From Elymus sibiricus (taxonomy: Eukaryota; Streptophyta; Magnoliopsida; Poales; Poaceae): a stretch of DNA of 64,000 nt. The position numbers and the translations under genes were made by a program. This document shows, one piece after another, positions 21,537 to 32,222 of the stretch. Where the stretch lies: NCBI GenBank assembly GCA_039707655.1, contig CM077667.1, positions 413,459,409-413,523,408 of the forward strand, written 5' to 3'. Position 1 is the stretch's first letter. Each line of letters begins with the position of its first letter. The notes under the pieces are model-generated. The model was not told where the DNA came from. It searched no databases and saw only the letters and a program-made list of their open reading frames with translations.

Positions 21537-22505
21537 AACTGCTGCTGCGGATGTCGATGAAGGGGCCAGAGGTCGACTTGCTATTCTTTGTTCTGCTGAA
21601 CGCCGCCGCCGCTGTCGATGAGAGTGGGGAGAGGGGAGAGAGAGAAGTGAGGGAAGGTGAGGGTAATAACTATCAGCGCTTCGGGAAGCAACACGGCTTC
21701 ACGAGCATGGCTTCTTGCATGCAGCCCCCGTCGCCCACGTGCATCGCGCGGGCCTAGCTCGCTAGAAACTGCCAATTCGAGCGTTCCCAGCGAGACATGC
21801 CCAGAGGTGCTTTAAACTGCATGTGATGTAGGCCCAACGGTGTATGCGGGCCACCAAACATGTCGGATTCTTCCCGCGCAGTCCTGGTTGGACCTAATGC
21901 TGGCAACCAAACACGCCCTATGAGTTTCTACACCAACAGTCCAGCCAAATTCTGCTCATCACATTTTATTCATATTTTCCGAACAACAAGGGAAGGGTAC
22001 GTGTTCTGAATTTACTGGGTGCTATCAAGGTGCGCCATGACACTAACGTATGACAAAACACACATCTTTTAACGAGTCTACGAAGGTACATGGTGCTTGT
22101 GCGTGCGTGTATGCCTTCATACGATTGAGTGTATGTGCATATATATGGGCATTTACGTCTGCAATGTGTTAAAAAAGCTTTTAGGAAGAACTTAAAATAC
22201 TTAACTTTTCGCTTTTGCTAATTTTTAGGGGCCTAAAATGTTCTCTCTTCTCAGTTGGTTCTGATTGGTCCAAAAGTATGAAGTGTATTTCTTCTATTTT
22301 GTATTTTCTAAAACGTATGAAGTGTATTTTTGAGATATATAAAGCCATAGGGTTTATATCTTTCTAGGTTAAAAGGATTATTATTTAATTCTTAAAAGTG
22401 TCATTATGTTACACCTTTGCAAAAATATGTTGCAATTTTAATCCTATTCATTTTATGGTATCGGGATAAAACCACTCTATGAATTCCATCTAATATAGAC
22501 AAAGT
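21537..22505. other. Unassigned sequence between two elements
   Basis: No gene is recognised. 21605-21670 is GA-rich. 21890-21925 holds an inverted GGGCGTGTTTGGTTG, reminiscent of DNA-transposon ends, but no partner end was found. After the 22506-40063 insertion the same stretch continues at 40069-40287. Confidence 0.5.
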
Positions 22506-23376
22506 TGTCGGATTTAGGGCTCCGCAGACCCAAGAAGGTTCGAACTCTAGGGCGTGTGCGAAGATCCCAACCAGCTCAAGTCTCGAGCCTGCCACCCCAC
22601 GACCAAACCCTGCCGAAGATGCACGAGAACACAAGAAGATGGACACAGCGATTTACCCAGGTTCGCGCCACCTTGCGGTGTAAAACCCTACTCCTGCCTT
22701 TGGTGGATTAGCCTCACGAGGAGGTTTGGGGATGAACTAGTACAGTGGTTGAGCGACCTCGCGAGGGCTCTTTCGTGTGGGAGGATCCGATCCCCCTCTA
22801 CGATGGTCGCTAGCCCCTATTTATAGTGGGCCTTGGTCCTCTTCCCTTATCGCACTAGCGGGAAGGGATCCCACAATGGCCAAATTTGAAAGGGGACAAG
22901 AGGTACAGCTTATCCTGACTAAAGGGGGTCTTTGCCTGCAAAGCTCCTGGCGTGACGCAAAGGTGCGCTCGGCGATGACATCCTCCCTGCCGAGCTCATG
23001 GTCTTGGCCTTGTTGCACCGGAACGGAAACCTTTGGGGGGGTCCTTGGGAACCCGCGTCTGTCCTTGCCTCCTTAGCACAAAAGAGGAACCTGTCTCTGC
23101 TGCGCCGCTGGCGCCTGCCTGCCATGGTCGTCATAGCTCATGTCATCACAACCTCATGAGGCTGGGCTCTGCATAGGAATCTCCGTTCCTCGGGAGGCAG
23201 CCTGAGGGGGCCGCTCCCCCGGAGGTATTGGCATCGTTCCCCTCATGAGGATGGGCCCCTCGCGACGGTCATGTCTTGCGGGGTTTGTCTCCAGGCCGTA
23301 CAAGGCCATCGTGGTGGGCCACACGTTGGGCCGCAGGCAGGCAGGTTTGGGTACCCCCAATCCCAGAACGCCGACA
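22506..23376 (-). repeat. Third Tat-like element LTR, left (3' LTR)
   Basis: 871 bp from TGTCGGATTTAGGGCTCC to CAGAACGCCGACA, preceded by TSD AAAGT. Confidence 0.95.
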
Positions 23377-23395
23377 GTAGCCCCCGGGCCCAAGG
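23377..23395 (-). other. Polypurine-tract-like sequence of third Tat-like element
   Basis: On the minus strand CCTTGGGCCCGGGGGCTAC abuts the 3' LTR. The GGGGGCTA core recalls the TAGCCCCC motif reiterated in the inner Tat-like element's intron. Confidence 0.5.
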
Positions 23396-23618
23396 TGTGC
23401 TCGGGCCGGCTTCGGGGCGAAGCCAGGGAGTGGAGCCCGAAGCGCCGTGGGCCCCAACCACCTGCGGGCCAACCTTGACGCGTGGCACAAGATGGGGCGC
23501 GGACGCCTCCACTTCCCCATGTCGCTTCGGTAACCACCCCGACTGGCAAGGGCTGACGCGTGCTGCGGGGCCATCATTGCTCGGAATGCGGAGTGACGCC
23601 GGGTGGCCTCCGTTCAAC

Positions 23619-23626
23619 TATAAGTA
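23619..23626 (+). promoter_or_regulatory. Candidate TATA box for the antisense B3-like ORF
   Basis: TATAAGTA lies 243 bp from the LTR boundary, the same distance as the TATA in the inner Tat-like element. The first ATG follows at 23701. Confidence 0.45.
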
Positions 23627-23627
23627 G

Positions 23628-24287
23628 GTGTGGGGGGCAGAGCCCCCTAGCCCGTGTTCATCTTCTCGCTTCATCGCTCCAATCCGCCACTTCCACAGCC
23701 ATGACACCAGCCTGGAGGAGAGGTCGGCCATCTCCTGGGTCCAGCTCCCGTGCTTCTTCGCGGGGGCGCTACCAGCCGGAGGGCCCGCCGGCCTATGGCT
23801 GCAGGCCGATGGTTGCAGCAGCCGAGCTTCATGGGTGGAGGTCACCCCCACGGGCTACGTGTTTCTGACCCGCGGGTGGCAGGCATTCTCCCGCGCCCGC
23901 GGCCTGCAGGGGAGGTGTACCCTCCACTTTAAGTATGACGGGGTGGCGACGCTCTTCGTCAAGGCCTTCGGGGAAGACGGCAGGCGCCTGTGGTGCTGTC
24001 CGGAGGGTGACGGTGACAACAGCGACCACTTCTCCGCCGACGATGACCACCGTGGTGGCGGCGTCCTCGGCGGTGAGCTTGCCCTTGGTGACGGTCGTGG
24101 CACCTCTAGCGGCGGCGGTGCCTCCTCCGGGGGAAGCTCGAGCGACGATGACTACGACAAGCTGCCCCACCGGCGGGCCCAGACCAAGGAGGGTGGCGAG
24201 CCGCCGCGGCGCCGCGCCCCTGCCCCGGAGGCCGTCGAGCCGCGATGCCACCGCGCCACCGTCAAGGAGGAGGAGGACTCTGACTGA
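23628..24287 (+). pseudogene. Antisense ORF with B3-like DNA-binding domain
   Basis: The frame is open for 219 codons. From about residue 38 (ISWVQLPCFF) to 118 it reads like a plant B3 domain: a Pro-Ala-Gly loop, SWVEV, then GYVFLTRGWQAFSRARGL, then CTLHFKYDGVATLFVKAF. The pattern W-x-V-E-V, GW-x-x-F, GL, F-x-YDG and V-x-x-F is diagnostic of B3 in my reading. An acidic Ser/Gly/Asp tail and a basic Arg/Pro-rich end follow, with stop at 24285-24287. No ATG occurs in this frame before the domain. ATG 23701 is one base out of frame, so a 1-bp deletion near 23711 is likely. The ORF sits antisense between the integrase end and the 3' LTR, where the other Tat-like elements carry their antisense genes. 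B3 domains bind DNA in plant transcription factors; activity here is unproven. Confidence 0.6.
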
Positions 24288-25021
24288 GCGCGGGCGGTGC
24301 TAGGGCCGGGCCTCAGGAGTAGCGGTCCCCGGGAGACCATCTTTTGCTATTTTTTTTTCTTACTTCCTGCATCCAGAATCACAAAAGGCCCCGAGGGGGT
24401 GTGTAATGAACTATGGCGCCTGCGCCTTCATGTTAGCGTTTTGTTTTTGCCCCGTGCTTTGGCGTTTATGTCGCCACCAATGGAAACCTCCTGCTTGACG
24501 TGATTAGGGTAACTTAGCTTGGCGTACTCATGGCGGGTCCCTGCATCGCGAGGTGCAGCTGGGATGCTGAGGCAGCTTGAAGGTCTTGCCGAGGGGGCCT
24601 CTTCCTTGCGGGCCAGGCAGCTTCGCAGCTTCGAGAGGTGCCTGCCGCTAGCGAAGCTCCTGGGGTGGCGAGGAGTCAGGGCCTCCGGAGGTGCTTCCTC
24701 AGGGCCTCGCCTTCCGCGTGGGTGCTGAAAAGTACTTTACATAAAGTTAGGATTCCTTGATAACAAGCCAAAACCTGACTTCCCTTCCCCCGGTCGTCTT
24801 CCTTCTAGCGACCATTTTGGTTGGAGCCCCCTACCGAGGGCCGACCGCCGCTGGTGTGCCGGGTTGCAATGCCTGGCAAGGCCAGGGAATGAGCACTCCC
24901 GAGGCCGGGGACCTGAGGCAACATGCACCAGCCGGCCTATGCTTGTAGTAACTCGTTTGAATCCTGAGATTCCCTTCCGCGCTCTGTCTCCTTCCTGCTT
25001 GCTTTTGTGCTTTGCGTCGGC
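24288..25021. other. Noncoding GC-rich spacer of third Tat-like element
   Basis: No coding region is recognised. TTTTTTTTCTTAC near 24352 and GC-rich text follow the B3-like ORF stop. A polyadenylation site cannot be called by eye. Confidence 0.5.
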
Positions 25022-25245
25022 GGGGCCCAACCTCACGTGTACCTCGACCGCCGTTGGGGCGTCCGGATCACCAGGAAGGGGCCCAATCTCGCGCGTACCT
25101 CGACCGCCGTTGGGGCGTCCGGATCACCAGGACGGGGCCCAATCTCACGCGTACCTCGACCGTCGTTGGGGCGTCCGGATCACCAGGACGGGGCCCAATC
25201 TCGCACGTACCTCGACCGCCGTTGGGGCATCCAGATCACCAGGAT
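25022..25245. repeat. Tandem array, 56-bp unit, four copies
   Basis: ACCTCGACCG recurs at 25041, 25097, 25153 and 25209. The unit includes TTGGGGCGTCCGGATCACC and GGGGCCCAATCTC. Copies are nearly identical. Because 56 is not a multiple of three, long open frames here are artefacts of the repeat. 25246-25814 is noncoding up to the integrase stop. Confidence 0.92.
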
Positions 25246-25814
25246 GAGACCAAGGGGCGAGGGGCTACGTGACTAGTGAGGCCCCTGGGTCGCGATGCCC
25301 AGGGGTCTCCCTTGTCGTGCGAGCAGTGGGAGCCAGAGGCAACTTGCGCCTGCCGGCTCGCTCGAGAGCATCGCGCGAGGGTCAGAGCGCCAAAGCTTTG
25401 GCGAGGTGCACACCGTTCCCATCCCCACTCGCGGGGTGCGAGAGAGAGAGAAAACTGGCAGGTGCCAAATTTTAAAGCCAAGACTGTAAAACGAGAACAC
25501 TGCAAAGGAAAATAAATAAAATTCCCACCTCATTTTTCAACAAAGACGCGAAAGCTTCAAGTTTCATTCCAAAAGACGACAAATTCGGTTTACAAAAGAG
25601 AGCAAGGAACAGCCGCGTCCGGCACCTAATAGCTAGTCTTCGTCTTCCCCCCAGCGCGGAGCATAGGGCTTCCAGTAGACATGGGCATAGTCATTGGAGG
25701 ACAGTGTCGTCCGCCATCGCGGAGCATGGGGCTTCCACTTGCGTGGGTGGGGGCCCCTCCGCGTCCTCGGGGGACCCCAGGCGTATACAGCCCACTCATT
25801 ATTACGTGAGAGTG

Positions 25815-26980
25815 TCACGGATAGAACTTGCGGAGATGCTGGATGTTCCAGGCATTCTGGATGGGGACCCCGTCCTGAGTCTCCAGGCGTACAGCACCAG
25901 GCCTGGAGACACGGGCGATCCTGAACGGGCCCTCCCACATGGGCGAGAGCTTGTGCAAGCCCTCCCTAGAGAGGACCCGCCTCGGGACGAGGTCTCCGAC
26001 TTCAAGGGTCTTGGAGCGGACACTACGGCAGTGGTAGCGCCGCAGCGCCTGCTGGTACCTCGCTGCACGGAGCGAGGCTTGGCGGCGGCCCTCCTCTCCG
26101 AGCACGAGGTTTGTCCCCCGCGAGGCATCCTGACGCTCCTCGTCGAATGCCAAGACCCGCGGGGAGCGATGCTTGACCTCGTGCGGGAGGACCGCCTCTG
26201 CCCCATAGACGAGGAAGAATGGGGTCTCTCCGGTGGGCTTAGTCGCGGTTGTGCGGATGGACCACAACACAGACTGAAGCTCACCGAGCCAACCCCTGCC
26301 ACATGCCTCGAGCTTATTTTTGAAGCTCCTGGCTTTGAGGCCCCTCGGGACCTCCGCGTTGGCGCGCTCGGCTTGGCCATTGCTCCGTGGGTGCGCCACC
26401 GAAGCGTAGCATATCTGCGTTCCAAGGTTAGCACAATATGTTCTAAAGAGGCTGCTTGTGAACTGTGACCCATTGTCGGTAATAATACGGTTGGGGACAC
26501 CGAAGCGGCTCATGAATCCCTTGATGAACTTGACGGCCGAGCCGGCGGGGATAGTGCGCATGGGCTCCACCTCCGCCCACTTGGTGAACTTGTCGATGGC
26601 GACGTAGAGGTAGCGATAACCGCCGGCCGCCCGAGGGAAGGGTCCCAGTATGTCCAGCCCCCAGACCGTGAAGGGCCAGGAGAGCGGGATGGTCTGGAGA
26701 CCCTACGCAGGCTGATGAATCTGGTTGGCGTGAAATTGGTAGGCTTCGCAGGATCAGACCAGCTCAGTGGCGTCTTGGAGCGCCGTTGGCCAGTAGAAGC
26801 CGCTGCGGAACACCTTCCCCACGAGGGTACGAGACGAGGAGTAGTGCCCGCAATTGCCCCCGTGGATGTCAGCCAGCAACTCGAGCCCCTGCTCTTTGGA
26901 TATGCACCGCAGCGAGACGTCGTTGGGGCGCCTACGGTACAACTCGCCGTCCTGTAAACAATAAGTAGTAGCCTGGCGGA
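25815..26980 (-). pseudogene. Integrase of third Tat-like element
   Basis: Reading leftwards, zinc-binding residues appear in IHGGNCGHYSSSR and SCEAYQF; the second Cys of the CxxC pair is replaced by Tyr. Core motifs are GLDILGPFP, ITDNGSQFTSSLF and NGQAERANAEV. The C-terminal part has LSPMWEGPFRIARV and ends at 25815. A TGA near 26755 (before SCEAYQF) and a TAG near 26704 (after QIHQPA) interrupt it; both fit C-to-T changes. The N-terminal end is cut by the Copia insertion at 26986. Reading into 35982 across the insertion, using one TSD copy, keeps the frame. Confidence 0.9.
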
Positions 26981-26985
26981 CCACG

Positions 26986-28500
26986 TGTAGGACCGAAAGT
27001 ATGTCTAGAGGGGGGCTGATTAGACTACTTGACAAAATAAAAATCTAGCCTTTTCCCAATTTTTAGTGTTGGCAGATTTTAACATTCATGGCAAGTCAAG
27101 TACACCCTACACATGCATGTCTAAGAGTATAGCAGCGGAAAGTAACAACAAGCATAAGTAGAAAGGAAGGGTAGGAGGATCAAACGCAATTGTAGACACG
27201 ATGATTTTTCCCGTGGTTCCGATAGGTGGTGCTATCGTACGTCCAAGTTTATGGAGTCTTCAACCCATGGAGGGTAACGGTTGCGAGAGTCCACGGAGGG
27301 CTCCACCCATAAGGGTCCACGAAGTAGCAACCTTGACTATTCCATAACGGCTTCCATCCACGAAGGACTAGCCTCACTATGGGTAGATCTTCACGAAGTA
27401 GGCGATCTCCTTGCCCTTACAAACTTCTTGGTTCAACTCCACAACACGAAGTAGGAGGCTCCCAAGCGACACCTAACCAATCTAGGAGGCACCACCCTCC
27501 AAAAGGTAATAGGCTCGGTAATGACGATGAACTCCTTGCTCTTGTGCTTCAAGATGATAGACTCCTCAACACACAATCACTCTCTCACAGATTTGGCTTG
27601 GTGGAAGAGATGGGATTGGTGGAAAGCAACTTGGGGAGGCTAGAGATCAAGATTCATATGGTTGGAACGGAATGGCATGATCTCAACACATGAGTAGGTG
27701 GCTCTCTCTCAGAAAACTGGATGGGGCAAGTATGGAATAGTTCTGAGTGCTTCTCTTTCGAGTAGGTGGTGGTGAAGGGGTATATATAGGCATCCCCAAA
27801 AATCCAACCGTTACACACAAAATGACCAACTCGGTGACACCGATGTGTTAATCTCGGTGGTACCGAAGTGACCAAAAGGTGGCAACTTTTGAATCTCGGT
27901 GAGACCGATATATGAAACTCGGTTGCACCGATAAGGTGACCAACGGTCAGATTGCCCATTCTCGGTGATGCCGATCCAACAATCTCGGTGGTACCGATTT
28001 TGTGAAACTGCGTAACAGAAAGTTGGCAACCCAAACTCGGTGGCACCGAAGCAGAATTGGTTGCACCGAAAGGCTAGGGTTTGGCTAATGTCTGTCTGAG
28101 TATGGGAATCAGTGGCACCAAGTGTATGTGTTGGTTGCACCGATTTTGGATATTTGACTTTGGACAGACTTTTGTGGAAGAGCTTGTGGGTGTTTTTGGT
28201 GACTATCACTTGTGCACGTATGAGCATTTTGTTCACAAACAATACCTTACCCCCTTTTAATAGTATTGGCTTTCCTATGGACTCAAAGTGATTTCTCACA
28301 AAGTAAAATGTAGAGTCCTCTTGCTTGAAGCTTTGCCAATCCATTTCCTTGCATCTTGGGGTATTTCCACAATCTCGACAATCCTTTTGCCAATCCTATC
28401 ATGGAACTTTTCCTGAAATATACTTAGTGGAAACATTAGTTCAATGACTTATATGTTGTTATTAATTACCAAAACCACCAAGGGAGCAAATGTGCTTTCA
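26986..28500 (-). repeat. Non-autonomous Copia LTR, left (3' LTR)
   Basis: 1515 bp from TGTAGGACCGAAAGTATG to AAATGTGCTTTCA. Contains five pairs of TCGGTGNNACCGA-like near-palindromes at 27831-28144. Confidence 0.95.
27831..28144. repeat. Five paired TCGGTGNNACCGA near-palindromes in the left LTR
   Basis: 14-bp sites start at 27831/27854, 27895/27919, 27962/27985, 28037/28057 and 28109/28131. Within pairs the spacing is 20-24 bp; pairs are 64-75 bp apart. Equivalent sites occur in the right LTR from 35307. Confidence 0.9.
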
Positions 28501-28514
28501 ATCTCCCCCTTTTT
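28501..28514 (-). other. Polypurine tract of non-autonomous Copia
   Basis: The minus strand reads AAAAAGGGGGAGAT directly before the 3' LTR. A second PPT-like run, CCAAAGGGGGAGAAG, lies at 28944-28958. Confidence 0.9.
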
Positions 28515-29188
28515 GGTAATTGATGACAACATATAGATCAAAGCTTCGACATATGATATAATCAAAGAATATAATCGTCGCTTTGAGAAGTATGTGATAA
28601 GCAAGAGCTCCCCCTAAATTTGTGCATTATTTTAAATTTGTGTTTGAATGCAAATGCACAATCGATTAGGTACATGGGGCACTTCTTCCATGTCACATAC
28701 AACTTGGTGGTGTGCGAGAGTAATTAGAATGAACATCATAGCACAACACAATCAAGCAAAGGTGAATGATCATCTCATAAGCAGCATAATGTTAGGAAAT
28801 AGTAGCAACACACATTAAGCGTATGATCAAAACACCAACAAACGTTTAACACAAGCAACCAAAAGACCAAAAGACCAAATGTTTTTGAAAAAGCGATAAA
28901 AACCAAACGCTCTCTCACTCGAAGCCTAAAGATCTATATACACTTCTCCCCCTTTGGCAACAAGTTACCAAAAAGTTCAAAGAAATATAGCTAAGTGTTC
29001 TTGGGCTGATCTCCTTCGGTTGTTGATGAAGGAGTCAAGAGAACTGCGTCGGCGAAGATCTCAGCTGATGTCGTGGATGGAGTTGGAGTGGCAACTGGAG
29101 GAACTAGAGCTGATGGAGCTGAGGTGATAGTAGCAGGAGCTGATGAAGAGGGCCTCAAATCTGGAGCTGGCACGGTGGCTGATCTGGC
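28515..29188 (-). other. 3' noncoding part of non-autonomous Copia
   Basis: AT-rich with no coding region of its own. It contains the second PPT-like run at 28944-28958. At 28991-29188 a short Pro/Ser/Thr/Ala-rich frame may be a continuation of the upstream ORF, but it is not supported further. Confidence 0.55.
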
Positions 29189-30527
29189 CTAAGTGGTGAA
29201 GTGTGTGCCTGGCCTGAGAGGAGAGTCATCCTCATCATCATCATCATCTGAAGAGTGGGGAAGAGGCACAGAGTCAACTTCCTTCTTAAGCTCATTGACT
29301 GTCCTGGTCAGCCCATCCACCTTGTCATTAAGGGTCTTGATCCTGTTCTCGAAGATCCTGACAAGACTGTTTTGATTGTTCAGAATGTCCTTAATGTCCT
29401 TCTGCATGCCCTGAACTGATGAGATCAACAGATCCATTTGCTCGTTCCTGGATCTAGGGACCTGAGCACTAGTGGCTCTAGCTGCCTCTGCCTCTGCCTG
29501 TGCTTGAGCTGCAGCTGATGTGGGATGTTCTGGGTCCATCACCACAATGTTGTCCTCTAAATCTGGCTGTAGGGGCAAGTGGGGTCTGTCCAGAGCAAAG
29601 ATGTGCTTCTCCAGCTTGGAGTTGATGAGCATCTGGATATAGGGTGCATAGCAGCATGAGCGCTTCTGATCAGCAGCAACCCTCTTCACTGTCTCTACAA
29701 TCAAATCCATAACTCTAATCCTGGTGTGTCTGTCAAGATGGATTAGCATGTTGATGGAGTAGCCTCGGATCATCTTCTCATCTCCTGACTTGGGCATCAA
29801 GGTATGCCTCAATATGGTGTTCATTGTGCGGAGGCCAGCCTGGAGGAAGTAGATAGAACCTAACTTGTGAGATTTCAAGTTAGCAGCAGGGATAGCATTG
29901 TACATGTCCTTCATAGCATCATGGCTCTCCTTGGATTCAGAGTAGACATCCAAGTCACCATCCTGCACCTCTGGGACTCCTAAGATGGCAGCCTAATCAT
30001 CAACAGTGGACTCGTATCTAGCTCCTTCAGTCATCCATACAATCCTACCATCTCCATAGAAATGAGCAGTGGAGTAGAATTGCATGATCATCTCATCATT
30101 CCATGCTGTAAACTCTTTGCCAACAAACTCATCCAAGCCAATGCAGTGAAAGTTGTCTTGAACACTTGGAAAGTAATCTTCATTCTCCTTGATGTACTTC
30201 CAGTCAACATATCTCATGTCACTCACAGCTGGACTCTTGTCAAGCAGCACAGTCTCATAGAAATCCTGTTGATCCTTGGTGTAGAATCTGTAGTCCACAG
30301 CTGTCTTTCTCCTTTGGGCATATGGATCAACAGCTCTCCATGCCCTCAAACCAGAATCCTTCCTCTTCTGAATTCAACTTCTTCCTGGCCCTAGTAGCAG
30401 CCTTGGGCAACCCATGAGAACTGGGGGTGCCTGGATCTGAAGAGGAACTAGACTCAGGACTAGTGCCTGAACTCATGACAATATTCTGCTCTTGGAAGTT
30501 GTTCTCACTGTCCTCAGCACTTGACAT
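29189..30527 (-). pseudogene. Transposon-associated ORF replacing pol in the Copia element
   Basis: Three overlapping pieces (30527-30327, 30349-29993, 29968-29189) form one decayed ORF with a frameshift near 30360-30390 and a TAG at 29993-29995, probably from Trp TGG. It starts with a Ser-rich acidic leader. A folded region then contains FYTKDQQDFYETVLLDK, IGLDEFVGKEFTAWNDEMI, FYSTAHFYGDGRIVWMTEG and LMPKSGDEKMIRGYSI. The C-terminal half is Ala/Gln-rich, then coiled-coil-like (KDILNNQNSLVRIFENRI), ending in an Asp-rich tail. The middle resembles the 'putative plant transposon protein' families found inside plant retroelements, from memory. No catalytic motif is apparent. Function unknown. 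Confidence 0.6.
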
Positions 30528-32222
30528 ACTGACCCTGTGAATAGAATATAGAGGAGTAGAAGAGGATGAGTCATCACAAAATGCAGCTGTTTTTGAAAGT
30601 TTGAACTAAGATTTCTCAAATTTTGCATTCTGCCAAATGTATGTCGGTACAGCCGAGACAAAATTTTCGGACCCACCGAGACAAACAACCTGCTTTCCAG
30701 AAACTTGGCACTATTCTCTGTCACACCGAGAATTAGTACTCGGTTCCACTGAGGTGTTCTCAGCTGGCCAGAAAAACAGAATTGGTGCTAGCGATTCTTT
30801 TGCATCGGTTCTACCGAGATTCATGTGGCGGACGGCAAAACCTAAAAAATCAATCGTTCGCTAATCTACAGGAACTTTTAGAGGATAGGGATGTTTGCAC
30901 TCTGGCTTATCGATAAAATCTACTCCAATGCGCGAGAATCAGACGGGGAACGCAAGGAGAATCGAATCCGTACCCTAACTTGGCGACGGATCCGCTACGG
31001 CAAAGACGGCGGCGAAGATGCCCGTCGACGGCGAGGATCCCAGCGGCGGAGACGCATGGGGAAGCAAAGGCGACGACCAGGGGTCACGAATCGGCAGCGT
31101 AGGGTTTTGGGGCGTGACAGTTTGAGGATTGATTTTCAAAGCGTTGGGTCCACAACATATATACCCTTTGTTGTCGGTGACACCGATTCTAAATTTTCGG
31201 TGTCACCGAGTTCCTCAACTGTCAGTCGACAGGGAAACTCGGTGTAACCGAGAATATGGAATCGGTAGTACCGAGATTGAAAACCAGATCAACCCTAGGC
31301 ATTCGGTGAGACCGAGAATTTGGGTTGGTTCCACCGAGATGCACTTTGGAGGTTTTAATGGTCAGTCCTTTGTCGATACGGAACTCCGAGTGCTCCACAC
31401 ACAGAGGGATCGAAAAGTACTTGTTCAAATTTTGTGATGCATCATGAATGGAATATGAGGTGAGAAAGCATAGATAGCTAGAGAGTGGTCCTAGGCATTC
31501 TTGTCCATCCAATTGGCAAAAGATAAATCAAAAGCCAAATAGCAACAATTGGATGTCCTCAAATGGGTAAATAAATGTAGACCAACATGCTCACACAATA
31601 AGATGTCAAATGAAATCATGACAATCATGCACATACATACTAGCATCAAACAAGCACTTTGGCGATGACGAAGTCATCTATATATGAGTATATTGACTTA
31701 GGAGCCAAGTAAGAATACTTGATCATAGGTCATACTCATCGTTTAAGCACAAGTGGGGTTACCACTTTTACATAAAGCATTTAATGTTGTCACATTCTAA
31801 GAGATGCTTTAACTCAAGTCTTAGAGTAAAGCTCCCCCTTGATGTGACATCCCCCCATAGGAGGGATAAACTAACCTTGGGTTTTGTCGATGAAGACTTC
31901 ATGTTGGTGAGGTAGTGGTGGATGCTCAAGGTTGATGAAGATCACCAAGAGTTGGGAGCATCCATGTTGTTTCCTTACTCTTCTCACCTACATGGGTTAG
32001 TCCCAACACACAAGAGACAAATACAAGGATATCTATGGACATGGAGTGCAAAGCATGTGTAATGATGTCCATTTATTTGTTGATTACCTTGTCCCTTGCT
32101 TACCTTTGAGGGAATGTGTGACTCCTTGAACTATCGCATAGAGTTGATGTTGATTGCAAATAGTTCTTGCCAATAATGAATGTGAGTGAATTTCATTGGC
32201 GGAGTCACCCCTCAAGAACTCT
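30528..32222 (-). other. Noncoding interval between gag and second ORF, with paired near-palindromes
   Basis: No coding region is supported. Six further pairs of TCGGTGNNACCGA-like sites start at 30644/30667, 30717/30740, 30782/30805, 31174/31198, 31239/31262 and 31303/31325, with 22-24 bp within pairs. 30930-31130 is GC-rich, with CGGCGGCGAAGATG-like text. 31440-32222 holds nothing recognised. Confidence 0.8.

Noticed and set aside
21885..21930. GGGCGTGTTTGGTTG inverted at 21890-21925 as a DNA-transposon end
   Set aside because: No matching second terminal repeat or TSD was found in 21537-22505 or 40069-40287.
22505..22826. Plus-strand frames at the start of the third element as a host gene
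   Set aside because: They lie inside the LTR and recur in the partner LTR at 39194-40063.
24864..25276. Overlapping plus-strand frames with repeated DRRWGVRIT-like peptides
   Set aside because: Produced by the 56-bp tandem repeat read in different frames; no independent coding signal.
27811..28344. 177-codon frame in the Copia LTR with repeated TEI/SVSP peptides
   Set aside because: It reflects the repeated near-palindromes. The same frame occurs in both LTRs and has no known domain.
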